In this document: piece after piece, positions 1-5,521 of the stretch
Position numbering within the stretch: position 1 is the stretch's first letter
Layout of the letters: each line of letters begins with the position of its first letter
Source: Anaerolineae bacterium
GTDB taxonomy: Bacteria > Chloroflexota > Anaerolineae > B4-G1
Direction of reading: 5' to 3'
Length of the DNA: 7,179 nucleotides
Assembly: GCA_016783285.1 (NCBI GenBank)
Contig: JADHWW010000198.1
Span: 1 to 7,179, forward strand
Notes under the pieces: model-generated
The model's database searches: none
Told to the model about the DNA's origin: nothing
The model's input: the letters and a program-made list of their open reading frames with translations, nothing else
Made by a program: the position numbers and the translations under genes

Positions 1-2
1 CC

Positions 3-371
3 GTCTTCGTGGTCAAGGCACAAGGGGGGCAGATCACTTACGAGGATGGCAAGTGGAAACACCACCAACGGGGCAAGTTCTTCCGGCAGTTCGCGGGCCA
101 GGAGGCAGTGGGCGCCCCCGACTTTGAGGTTGAGCGTCAGGTACACAAACTGGAGCGCTACCTGTCCGGCCACCTGCCCGACGTCGAAGCGCCCGTGCGG
201 GGGGCTATCGTCTTCGTCAACCCCGAGGTCACGCTGGACGCCACCGACTCGCCCGTACCGGCTTTCTACGGCAAGAAGGTGAAAGCCTGGCTGCGAGGGC
301 CGGGGAAGCGCAAGCCACTTTCAGCCGACGCGCATCGCCAATTGACCGAAGCGTTGGAGGTCAATGCGTAG
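3..371 (+). CDS. NERD-domain protein, C-terminal part (5' end outside window)
   Basis: The reading frame is open from the first bases of the window, so this is the 3' part of a longer gene. A GTG at 9 is an internal Val, not a convincing start. The visible start, VFVVKAQGGQITYEDGKW, resembles the central strand of the NERD (nuclease-related) domain, where a hydrophobic strand ending in a Lys is followed by GG-x-I and a short turn with G-x-W. Next come a helical stretch (about 30 to 60) with RQFAGQE and repeated charged residues, a strand (RGAIVFVNPEV), and a Lys/Arg-rich tail with GKKVKAWLRGPGKRKPL. NERD domains are related to PD-(D/E)xK nucleases, but the acidic residues that would decide catalysis lie mostly upstream and cannot be judged. 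The residue before the Lys here is Val, not the Glu or Gln of an active ExK/QxK motif. The gene ends in TAG, 62 bases before the glycosyltransferase. The family call is by pattern only; cellular role unknown. Confidence 0.7.
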   Translation, partial: VFVVKAQGGQITYEDGKWKHHQRGKFFRQFAGQEAVGAPDFEVERQVHKLERYLSGHLPDVEAPVRGAIVFVNPEVTLDATDSPVPAFYGKKVKAWLRGPGKRKPLSADAHRQLTEALEVNA

Positions 372-433
372 CCATCAGGCAGAGTTGCGAGCCTTCTCCG
401 ACAACCGCCATCAATCGAGGAACGCCTTCAAGT

Positions 434-2470
434 ATGCCGGCTAGACTTCGATCCTCCCGATTTCAACTGCCGTTGCTGCTTGCCATTACTCTGTTGGCTG
501 CCTTCCTGCGCCTATACAAGCTAGACAGCCTGCCTCCAGGTGACGGTCACGATCCAGCCTGCTACGGGGTGGACGCCCTGACCATCCTTCAGGGAGAGCG
601 ACCGATCTTTCTCACGACCAATTTCGGGCGAGAGGCCCTGTTCAGTTACCTGGTGGCCATTTGCTCTTTGGTGCTGGGCGACGTCTCCACGGCTATCTAC
701 GCGACCTCGGCCATCATTGGCGTTCTCACCATCCCCGCCGTTTACCTCGTTGCCGAGGAGATGTTCTCCACCGAACAAGGCGCCCTGGCGCGGTCGGGAG
801 GCCTGTTGGCCGCGCTCACTATGGCTGTCTCCTATTGGCACCTGAACTGGAGTCGACTTGGGATGCGGGCCATCCTGGTGCCACTCTTCGCGGCGCTCAT
901 CGTGTACTTTCTCTGGCGAGGACTGCGCACCGGGAGCCTCTGGGCGTATGCCGGGTGTGGTTTCTTCCTGGGCCTCAGCATGTACACCTACCAGGCAGCC
1001 CGGATCTTGCCTTTGCTCGTGCTTTTTGATTTTGCATACGTCCTGTGGTCTCGGAAGTCGTTCTCCAGACGTGATCTGTTGAACCTAATCCTCGTCCTTG
1101 CCGTTGCCCTGGTCGTGTTTGCCCCTCTGGGATATTATTTTCTGACGCATCCAGGCAGTCCCAGTCAGAGGATCGAACAGGCCCTCGTGGTTGACCCTTC
1201 CCAGGATTTGGGCACTCAGGCCCGCATCCTCTTCGACCAGACAGCAAAGACGCTTTTGGTCTTTAGCCAGGGCGACCAGGATCCGAGAGTAACCATACCA
1301 AAGCGGCCAGTATTGAATCCCTTCCTTTTACTGGTCCTTCTCCTGGGCGTCGGAATCAGCCTCTCTCGAATCAGAAAGCCACTCTATCTCTCCCTGCTGA
1401 CCTGGCTAGCTGTTATGAGCGTACCGGCAGTCTTGGCCCAATACGGCGCCACGACGAAACGCGCCATCGGCGCGACGCCAGCAGTGGCGATGCTGGTCGC
1501 CATCGGCTTACTCGTGCCGTATGACGCCCTTCACCGTTGGACTGCCCGCCGTCCATCATCGTGGTCAAAAGTCCTGAACGTTGCTCTATTGATCGTCGTT
1601 GGGGCTGGCTTCGCTTATACCGGGGTTGTGACCTATCGTGACTATTTCGTGATCTGGGCTCACAATCCGAATTTGTTTACCCACTTCGAGGTGGGATTGT
1701 CCGCGATAGGAGAGTACATAGGAGAACTCCCGCCTGAAGAACAAATATACCTCTCACCCGCGCTCCCGGAACATCCCAGCATCGTTCTCCACTCCAACCA
1801 GCGGCAGGATGTCAAGGGCTACAATGGCCGGGTCTGCCTGGTTTTGCCCACGCAGGTAGCACACGATACAACCTACATCGTCGTACCCGGTGATGATAAG
1901 AACAGCCTGGATCTGTTGCGAGAATACTTTCCTCAAGGTGGGATTGCGGATGAGGGGCCACTACATTACCAACAGCCCTATTTCCTGGCCTACCGTGTCC
2001 CTGCTGGCGTTGAGGTTCAGGTCGAACCTTCTCATCGGCTGGAGGCCAACTGGGATGACAAGATGGGGCTCCTGGGCTACGATCTTGGCGCCTCCACTTA
2101 TGAAGCGGGGGAGACAGTCCATCTGACTTTGTATTACCAGGGGCTAAGCAAGATGAAGAAAGACTATACCGTCTTCACACATCTCTTGGGGCCATACAAC
2201 CCAGCCACCGACGGCCCACTTTGGGGACAGGACGATAGCGAGCCATGCAGGCGCTTCTACCCCACCTCCTCCTGGGACGTAGGAGAGATAGTGATAGACG
2301 AGTTCACCATACCCATCCCCACTGAGATGCCGCAGGGGGATTACGATCTCACTGTGGGCTTCTACCAGTGGCCGACCCTTGAACACCTACCGGTGCTGGA
2401 CACTGCCGGACAGGTCGCCGCCGACAACGGTGTCATCTTGGGCCAGGTGTGTATCACAGGATGTGAGTAG
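434..2470 (+). CDS. GT-C membrane glycosyltransferase (GT39/PMT- or GT83/ArnT-like)
   Basis: Predicted polytopic enzyme that transfers a sugar from a polyprenyl-phosphate donor on the outer face of the cytoplasmic membrane; acceptor unknown. The first TM segment (about 12-29) leads into the large catalytic loop starting LYKLDSLPPG. Further hydrophobic segments lie near 70-82, 86-106, 121-135, 143-161, 168-184, 188-205, 214-237, 295-310, 315-335, 346-362 and 379-400. The architecture matches GT-C enzymes of the PMT/ArnT fold. After the membrane part come a soluble linker (about 405-530) and a beta-rich domain (about 535-675) with GYDLG, YEAGETVHLTLYY, DYTVFTHL and a final QGDYDLTVGFY strand, probably an extracytoplasmic Ig-like or carbohydrate-binding module. 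The first-loop acidic pair, usually Asp-Glu, reads Asp40-Pro41 here, so activity is uncertain. The ATG at 434 is preceded by GAGG at 417-420, 13 bases away, which is long. Stop is TAG. The gene is convergent with the next one and seems to be transcribed alone. Confidence 0.85.
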   Translation: MPARLRSSRFQLPLLLAITLLAAFLRLYKLDSLPPGDGHDPACYGVDALTILQGERPIFLTTNFGREALFSYLVAICSLVLGDVSTAIYATSAIIGVLTIPAVYLVAEEMFSTEQGALARSGGLLAALTMAVSYWHLNWSRLGMRAILVPLFAALIVYFLWRGLRTGSLWAYAGCGFFLGLSMYTYQAARILPLLVLFDFAYVLWSRKSFSRRDLLNLILVLAVALVVFAPLGYYFLTHPGSPSQRIEQALVVDPSQDLGTQARILFDQTAKTLLVFSQGDQDPRVTIPKRPVLNPFLLLVLLLGVGISLSRIRKPLYLSLLTWLAVMSVPAVLAQYGATTKRAIGATPAVAMLVAIGLLVPYDALHRWTARRPSSWSKVLNVALLIVVGAGFAYTGVVTYRDYFVIWAHNPNLFTHFEVGLSAIGEYIGELPPEEQIYLSPALPEHPSIVLHSNQRQDVKGYNGRVCLVLPTQVAHDTTYIVVPGDDKNSLDLLREYFPQGGIADEGPLHYQQPYFLAYRVPAGVEVQVEPSHRLEANWDDKMGLLGYDLGASTYEAGETVHLTLYYQGLSKMKKDYTVFTHLLGPYNPATDGPLWGQDDSEPCRRFYPTSSWDVGEIVIDEFTIPIPTEMPQGDYDLTVGFYQWPTLEHLPVLDTAGQVAADNGVILGQVCITGCE

Positions 2471-2472
2471 AA

Positions 2473-2733
2473 TCACGCCTGGAGGACGGCTCCCTGTGCT
2501 GGAACGCCATAGAGTTCCCTCCAGTTGTCATAGACGGCATCCTCGACATTGTCCCAATCCCTCTGAAATGCAGCCAGGCTCAACCCTTCCCAGTCGGCTT
2601 CGTCATCTGGCTTGCCAGACAGAACGCTGTCCAGCAACAACCTGGCCAGCATAAGCCGCTCAACAGGCACTAGCCGTCTGGTCCCAACGAGTATTTTGGC
2701 CACACGGGGTGTGGTCTCTACGAGAATGCCCAT
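2473..2733 (-). CDS. antitoxin-like small protein, no toxin partner visible
   Basis: An 86-residue soluble acidic protein. The N-terminal half is a helix of the AbrB/Phd-accessory or addiction-module type (RRLVPVERLMLARLLLDSVL, about 19-38). It is followed by an acidic hinge and a conserved-looking tail with RDWDNVEDAVYDNWRELYGV (about 58-77). I associate this ED-A-x-YDNW-x-x-YGV tail with small antitoxins encoded directly before PemK/MazF-type toxins; that link is from memory of the family. The ATG at 2733 has a strong GGAGGTGA Shine-Dalgarno sequence (2738-2745 on the minus strand). Directly downstream is the end of the oppositely oriented glycosyltransferase, with 2 bases between stop codons, so no toxin gene follows. 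An intrinsic-terminator-like hairpin lies immediately upstream, leaving no room for a promoter between hairpin and gene. It could also be a stand-alone regulator. Confidence 0.65.
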   Translation of the reverse strand: MGILVETTPRVAKILVGTRRLVPVERLMLARLLLDSVLSGKPDDEADWEGLSLAAFQRDWDNVEDAVYDNWRELYGVPAQGAVLQA

Positions 2734-2737
2734 ATCT

Positions 2738-2745
2738 CACCTCCC
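2738..2745 (-). promoter_or_regulatory. strong ribosome binding site of the antitoxin-like gene
   Basis: The minus strand reads GGGAGGTGAGAT before the ATG at 2733, a near-perfect anti-16S match at a usual distance. It supports this start and argues that the short gene is, or recently was, translated. Confidence 0.75.
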
Positions 2746-2746
2746 G

Positions 2747-2782
2747 AACAAAACACTGGGGGCAGGCAGAGCGCCTGCCCCC
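2747..2782 (-). terminator. intrinsic terminator-like hairpin after the SPFH gene
   Basis: A perfect 10-bp inverted repeat: GGGGGCAGGC at 2758-2767 and GCCTGCCCCC at 2773-2782, with a 5-base loop. Read on the minus strand, the stem is followed by AGTGTTTTGTT (2757-2747), a moderately T-rich tract. This fits Rho-independent termination of the SPFH operon about 40 bases after its stop. The T tract is interrupted, so termination may be partial. On the plus strand the hairpin is followed only by GGCGCTTTCGATTT, so bidirectional action on glycosyltransferase read-through is less likely. Confidence 0.72.
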
Positions 2783-2822
2783 GGCGCTTTCGATTTACCC
2801 CATGCCCGCTATCGAATGACGG

Positions 2823-3848
2823 CTACCCACCCAACGCCTTTAGCCGGGCCTCCCACTTGATGTACAGTTTCTCATAGATCTTCTCGCTGATCTCCCCCGC
2901 GGCCAGCCGCATATCCAGGTTGTCCAGCGTGGTCTGGATGTCCGCGGCCGTCCTGGGGGTAGCCGGGGCGGCCGGGGCAGGTTGCTGGGCCGGCTGCTGC
3001 GCTGCCTGCGTCATCATCTGCGCCATCGCCGCGCCCATACCCATGCCCGCGCCCAGGCCCACGCCCGCACCAGCCAGGCCACCACCACCGGGCTGCTGGG
3101 CCGCGTCACGCATGGCCCGCGCCGCCTGGAACTGCATGTAGGCACTCATGTCGCCCAGCGCGCCCATCGAAGCCCGCTCGTCAATCGCCTTGGCCGTGTC
3201 CTCGGTCGGCCCGAGGTACTCGACGTAGACCGAGGTCAGGGTAATCCCACGGGAGGCGAACTCCTCGGCCGCCTTGGCCCGCACCCCCATCGTCAGTTCC
3301 TCCGCCATCCCGGACAATTCGATGACCGACTTGCCCATCTCGCCTACCAGGTCAGTCAGTTTGGTCAGGATCATGGAGCGGAGGAAACCCTGAATCTCGG
3401 ATGTGCGGTAGATGCCGCGCGTGCCGACGATCTTGTTGACGAAGAGTTGCGGCTCCGCGATCTGCAATGCGTAGGAGCCACGCGCTTGCACGCGAGCCAT
3501 CCCCAGAATCGGGTCCTTGATCGTGATAGGCGTCGGGGTGCCCCACTTTAGGTCCGTGAACTCGCGCAGGCTGACAAAGTAGACCTCGGCCTTGAAGGGG
3601 GTCTCGCCGGAGAATGCCTTGCCGATCACATCCACCAGCAACGGGATGTTGGCGGTCACGATCGTGTGAGGGCCCGGGCCAAAGGTGTCCAGCGCCCGAC
3701 CGTCGCGGAAAAAGACCGCCGCCTGGCTGTCGCGCACGATCACCTGCGAGCCAACGCGAAAGTCACCTGACCCCCGTGGGGGGATGCGATGCACCATCTC
3801 TGTGCCGGACTCGTCCATAAACTCTACAATATCGAAAATTCGTGCCAT
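2823..3848 (-). CDS. SPFH/Band-7 domain protein (COG4260/YdjI-like) with SHOCT-like C-terminus
   Basis: A 341-residue protein of the stomatin/prohibitin superfamily, COG4260-like. Such proteins assemble at membranes and in Bacillus (YdjI) are tied to membrane-stress systems. Residues about 20-215 form the SPFH domain: RIPPRGSGDF, SQVIVRDSQAAVFFRDG, the turn FGPGPHTIVTANIP, then EVYFVSLREFTDLKWGT and the helix/strand stretch ending SVYVEYLGPTED. There is no N-terminal TM segment, so membrane contact must be peripheral or through a partner. A Gly/Ala/Met-rich segment (about 252-282) and a Gln/Pro/Ala linker (283-299) lead to a terminal helical hairpin (303-338) with LDMRLAAGEISEKIYEKL, which looks like a SHOCT domain. 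Many COG4260 relatives carry a C-terminal zinc ribbon instead; here no Cys pairs occur. AAGGAGGT at 3857-3864 fixes the ATG at 3848. This is the last gene of the operon, followed by a terminator-like hairpin. Family call is firm; function is inferred. Confidence 0.85.
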   Translation of the reverse strand: MARIFDIVEFMDESGTEMVHRIPPRGSGDFRVGSQVIVRDSQAAVFFRDGRALDTFGPGPHTIVTANIPLLVDVIGKAFSGETPFKAEVYFVSLREFTDLKWGTPTPITIKDPILGMARVQARGSYALQIAEPQLFVNKIVGTRGIYRTSEIQGFLRSMILTKLTDLVGEMGKSVIELSGMAEELTMGVRAKAAEEFASRGITLTSVYVEYLGPTEDTAKAIDERASMGALGDMSAYMQFQAARAMRDAAQQPGGGGLAGAGVGLGAGMGMGAAMAQMMTQAAQQPAQQPAPAAPATPRTAADIQTTLDNLDMRLAAGEISEKIYEKLYIKWEARLKALGG

Positions 3849-3856
3849 CGTGTTTT

Positions 3857-3864
3857 ACCTCCTT
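3857..3864 (-). promoter_or_regulatory. consensus ribosome binding site of the SPFH gene
   Basis: The minus strand reads AAGGAGGT eight bases before the ATG at 3848. It is the strongest such site in the window and suggests the SPFH protein is made in larger amounts than its operon partners. Confidence 0.8.
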
Positions 3865-3880
3865 AACATTTTGGGTGTTC

Positions 3881-3914
3881 AGAAACCAGGTTTTTCGGAA
3901 AAAACCCGGTTTCT
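3881..3914. repeat. REP-like palindrome between the helical-protein and SPFH genes
   Basis: Arms AGAAACCAGGTTTTT (3881-3895) and AAAAACCCGGTTTCT (3900-3914) pair over 15 bp with one G-T wobble, around a 4-base loop. The distal arm runs into the TAG stop (3913-3915) of the upstream gene. No T tract follows on the minus strand, so it does not look like a simple terminator. I recall AGAAACC-GGTTTCT palindromes as dispersed repeats in Chloroflexota and cyanobacteria. Only one copy is seen here, so repeat status is inference. In the transcript it would form a hairpin before the SPFH ribosome site and could mark an mRNA processing or stability boundary. Confidence 0.6.
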
Positions 3915-4434
3915 ACACGCTTCCCAGGATCAAGTGCTCGCGCTGATCGAACGTGCTGTTGGCCTCGCGGCAAATGTCCTGGACGATGCGGATGGTCTCG
4001 ACCAACCCCTCGCCGGTGGGGATGACCTGCCGCAACCGGTCACTGGCCGCGTCCAGCCGGCCCACGTACTCGAACAACGCCGCGTCAAAGTTGTACATGT
4101 GCTCCAGTTCGGCCTCGTTGACCTTGGCGGCGTCGAACAGCCCCGAGTAGCCATAACTGGCAAAGCGGACGCGGTCAATAAAGGTCTGTAGTTGCGTCAC
4201 GGCGCTGCCGACGTCGTCCAACAGATCCATCTTGCCGTGACTGATCAGGTCTTTCTGAGCCGTGTCCAGGTTTCGGCGTTGGCCGGCCAACTTTTCGGCC
4301 AACGTCTGGCGCAAGAGTTGGTCGGCCTTGCGACTGGTCTGGCGCTTCTGGTACCCGCCCCAGCCGGGGATAAAGTCGGTCAGCTTCTCCATCGCTGTGC
4401 GGCTACCCGTTACTTTCTCCAAGATGTCTACCAT
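3913..4434 (-). CDS. conserved-looking helical protein of the SPFH operon, function unknown
   Basis: A 173-residue soluble protein with no signal peptide, TM segment or cysteine cluster. The N-terminal part (about 17-38) holds LTDFIPGWGGYQKRQTSRKAD, probably an amphipathic or basic segment. After it, predicted helices run nearly to the end: DQLLRQTLAEKLAGQRRNL, DLLDDVGSAVTQLQTFIDRV, and the C-terminal ALFEYVGRLDAASDRLRQVI and GLVETIRIVQDICREANSTF. The middle has RFASYGYSGLFDAAKVNEAELE, with YGYSGLFD the most motif-like point. I believe similar proteins accompany SPFH genes in related bacteria, but assign no name. The long helical content with acidic and Gln-rich faces is compatible with a coiled-coil partner of the SPFH scaffold. 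The ATG at 4434 has AAAGGAGA on the minus strand about 9 bases before it. The TAG stop lies in a palindrome, and SPFH starts 64 bases downstream. Confidence 0.75.
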   Translation of the reverse strand: MVDILEKVTGSRTAMEKLTDFIPGWGGYQKRQTSRKADQLLRQTLAEKLAGQRRNLDTAQKDLISHGKMDLLDDVGSAVTQLQTFIDRVRFASYGYSGLFDAAKVNEAELEHMYNFDAALFEYVGRLDAASDRLRQVIPTGEGLVETIRIVQDICREANSTFDQREHLILGSV

Positions 4435-4490
4435 TCTGTATTTCTCCTTTCTTTGATTGATATGTGTTTCCCATTGTCATACTAATACTG

Positions 4491-4856
4491 CTAGTCGTCA
4501 CTCTCGAGTTCTTCCAGTATCCTGGCTACTTCTGATTTGAGAACAGGCAAATCATCCCATACTGCTTCATAAATCACCTGCAGTTCACGTTTGACTCTGT
4601 CACGGATGTATGGGCTGATGGCGGCTTCTGTCAACAAATCCACTTTCCTGCCAATCGCTGTTGAGATTTGGCGTTCCAACGCCACGAGCGTGAGCAAGCT
4701 CTTACTCTTGGAGAAGCGAACTAACAAGTCAATGTCGCTTTGGGCAGTGGCTTCCCCTCTGGCTACAGAGCCAAAGACACCTATCATTGCCACATCGTTC
4801 TTGCGGCATATCTCGATCAGCCTGTTGGTATCAAAAGACAGCGTTGTTGTGGTCAT
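4491..4856 (-). CDS. MntA-type nucleotidyltransferase antitoxin, possibly fused to a HepT remnant
   Basis: A 121-residue minimal nucleotidyltransferase. The signature GS-x10-D-x-D is complete: Gly29-Ser30, then Asp41 and Asp43 (GSVARGEATAQSDIDLLV). A third acidic residue sits at Asp73 (KVDLLT), so the active site looks intact. Proteins of this type (MntA) AMPylate the HEPN toxin HepT. A typical MntA ends soon after the VIYE strand (94-97). This one continues with VWDDLPVLKSEVARILEELE (99-118), which resembles the last helix of HepT proteins (W...DLP-x-L-x-x-x-x-E-x-x-L). The sequence suggests that deletion of most of a downstream hepT joined its end in frame to mntA. No HEPN catalytic R-x4-6-H motif remains. 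The ATG at 4856 has only a weak GGAAAG site. Local GC is about 49% by hand count, against 63-68% in two 60-base samples from neighbouring genes, suggesting later arrival. Confidence 0.8.
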   Translation of the reverse strand: MTTTTLSFDTNRLIEICRKNDVAMIGVFGSVARGEATAQSDIDLLVRFSKSKSLLTLVALERQISTAIGRKVDLLTEAAISPYIRDRVKRELQVIYEAVWDDLPVLKSEVARILEELESDD

Positions 4857-4912
4857 GACATCTTTCCAATGCTACCTAATATACGCAAGTTCCTCGTGTT
4901 CAGTTTCACCTT

Positions 4913-5182
4913 CTAGCCCGTCAAAAATATCTCCGCCCCGCAAAAGGGGCACTGGACCACGCCTTTGCCAGCCAGTTCCAGTTCGCCACCGCAACTGGGG
5001 CACTTGTCGCCGCGCAGTTGGGCCGCGTCGCGGGAGTAAAGCGTGCCATCGTCCCAGTTGATGTAACCAGCGAAGAGCCCCTTGTGCACCAGGTCGTAGA
5101 CCCACGCTTTGACCTGGTCGTGGCTGGCGTCCAGTTCCAGCGCCACATCGGAAATCTGCACCTGGCCCTGGGCCTGCACCAT
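4913..5182 (-). CDS. winged-helix + zinc-ribbon half
   Basis: An 89-residue product if translation re-initiates at the ATG at 5182, nine bases after the TAA; AAGGAG lies 15 bases before this ATG, a long distance. Residues 4-50 look like a winged-helix or PCI-type fold (QISDVALELDASHDQVKAWV, then a wing with GYINWDDGTLYS). Residues 60-86 are a zinc ribbon, Cys61-x2-Cys64 and Cys78-x2-Cys81, separated by GGELELAGKGVVQ. Without the anchor the domain would be soluble. It could bind nucleic acid or, more likely given the operon, a protein partner. Confidence 0.55.
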   Translation of the reverse strand: MVQAQGQVQISDVALELDASHDQVKAWVYDLVHKGLFAGYINWDDGTLYSRDAAQLRGDKCPSCGGELELAGKGVVQCPFCGAEIFLTG

Positions 5183-5191
5183 GCCCAGCAG

Positions 5192-5434
5192 TTAGCGCTC
5201 CTTCTCGACCTCGGCGAACTCGGTGGCCTCTCGTTGGCCCTTGATGAACAGAAAGATGCCTGCACCGACGGTGGGCACGGCCAACACGATGGAGCAAGCG
5301 ACGCCCAACGCCACCCCACCCAGCGTCTCCGTCTGGCCGCCCAGGTAAGTGGCAATGACGACGAGTGCCCCCACCACTCCAATTACGATTCCCACTGCGA
5401 TCAATACAAGCCCGATGGTCTTACCTGTGTTCAT
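5192..5434 (-). CDS. membrane-anchor half (two TM helices)
   Basis: An 80-residue product if translation stops at the TAA. TM helices at about 6-30 and 39-64 are joined by a short loop (GGQTETLGG), followed by the charged tail KGQREATEFAEVEKER. The start is the ATG at 5434: AAGGAG (5445-5450) lies 10 bases before it, while an in-frame TTG at 5443 is too close to that site to be used. Alone it would be a small two-TM protein with no obvious catalytic function. Confidence 0.6.
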   Translation of the reverse strand: MNTGKTIGLVLIAVGIVIGVVGALVVIATYLGGQTETLGGVALGVACSIVLAVPTVGAGIFLFIKGQREATEFAEVEKER

Positions 5435-5444
5435 GTGAAACAAT

Positions 5445-5450
5445 CTCCTT
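5445..5450 (-). promoter_or_regulatory. ribosome binding site that fixes the start at 5434
   Basis: The minus strand reads AGAAGGAGATTGTTTCAC before the ATG. The AAGGAG core is 10 bases from the ATG at 5434 and only one base from the alternative TTG at 5443, which decides between them. Confidence 0.7.
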
Positions 5451-5462
5451 CTGAATATAGCT

Positions 5463-5468
5463 ATTATA
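5463..5468 (-). promoter_or_regulatory. -10 box of the SPFH operon
   Basis: A perfect TATAAT on the minus strand in a short AT-rich island, 13 bases upstream of the ribosome site; transcription would start near 5456. No good -35 hexamer is seen at 16-18 bases (TTCCCC at 17), so an activator may be needed or the box may be fortuitous. The only gene it could serve is the TM/zinc-ribbon gene and those after it. Confidence 0.5.
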
Positions 5469-5521
5469 ATTCAATTCCCACAAAAGGGGAAACGTCAGCC
5501 CTCTGTCGGACAGGCTTCACG

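Larger units (their letters stand above)
4913..5434 (-). pseudogene. two-TM / winged-helix / zinc-ribbon protein interrupted by one in-frame TAA
   Basis: Both halves lie in the same minus-strand frame, with one stop (TAA at 5192-5194) at codon 81 of a 173-codon gene. Before it are two TM helices and a charged helix ending EVEKER; after it the frame continues at once with LLGMVQAQGQVQISDVALEL. No frameshift is needed: a single change such as AAA (Lys) to TAA would explain the break. The reconstructed protein is a membrane anchor (1-66), a charged linker helix (67-83), a winged-helix or PCI-like domain (about 85-140) and a C-terminal zinc ribbon with two C-x2-C pairs. The rest of both halves shows no damage, so the stop is recent, a sequencing error, or a real split with re-initiation at the ATG nine bases later. 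It is the first gene of the SPFH operon and would be its membrane-bound member. Confidence 0.75.

Noticed and set aside
372..433. Promoter for the glycosyltransferase in the 62-base gap
   Set aside because: TTGCGA is present, but the hexamer at the right distance is not a credible -10 box. I see nothing supportable.
2982..3100. Repetitive GC-rich stretch in the SPFH gene as a DNA repeat array
   Set aside because: It encodes the Gln/Pro/Ala and Gly/Met/Ala-rich linker of the protein. The periodicity follows codons of low-complexity sequence and not a separate DNA element.
2982..3551. A 189-residue plus-strand open frame opposite the SPFH gene
   Set aside because: Its Arg/His/Leu-rich composition is typical of the antisense of a GC-rich gene, and the minus-strand SPFH protein is clearly the real product.
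4872..5297. A 141-residue minus-strand frame spanning the broken membrane/zinc-ribbon gene
   Set aside because: It is an out-of-phase shadow with Arg/Gly-rich low-complexity composition. The domain-bearing frame is the one with the TM helices and C-x2-C pairs, so no frameshift is implied.
5465..5470. TATAAT on the plus strand as a promoter toward 5522 and beyond
   Set aside because: The overlapping AT island reads as a -10 box on both strands, but no plus-strand gene follows, so only the minus-strand use is supported.
5503..5513. Short inverted repeat CTGTCGGACAG after the glycosidase stop, as a terminator
   Set aside because: The stem is only 4 bp with a 3-base loop, and the following T stretch is broken by cytosines. 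It is too weak to call.
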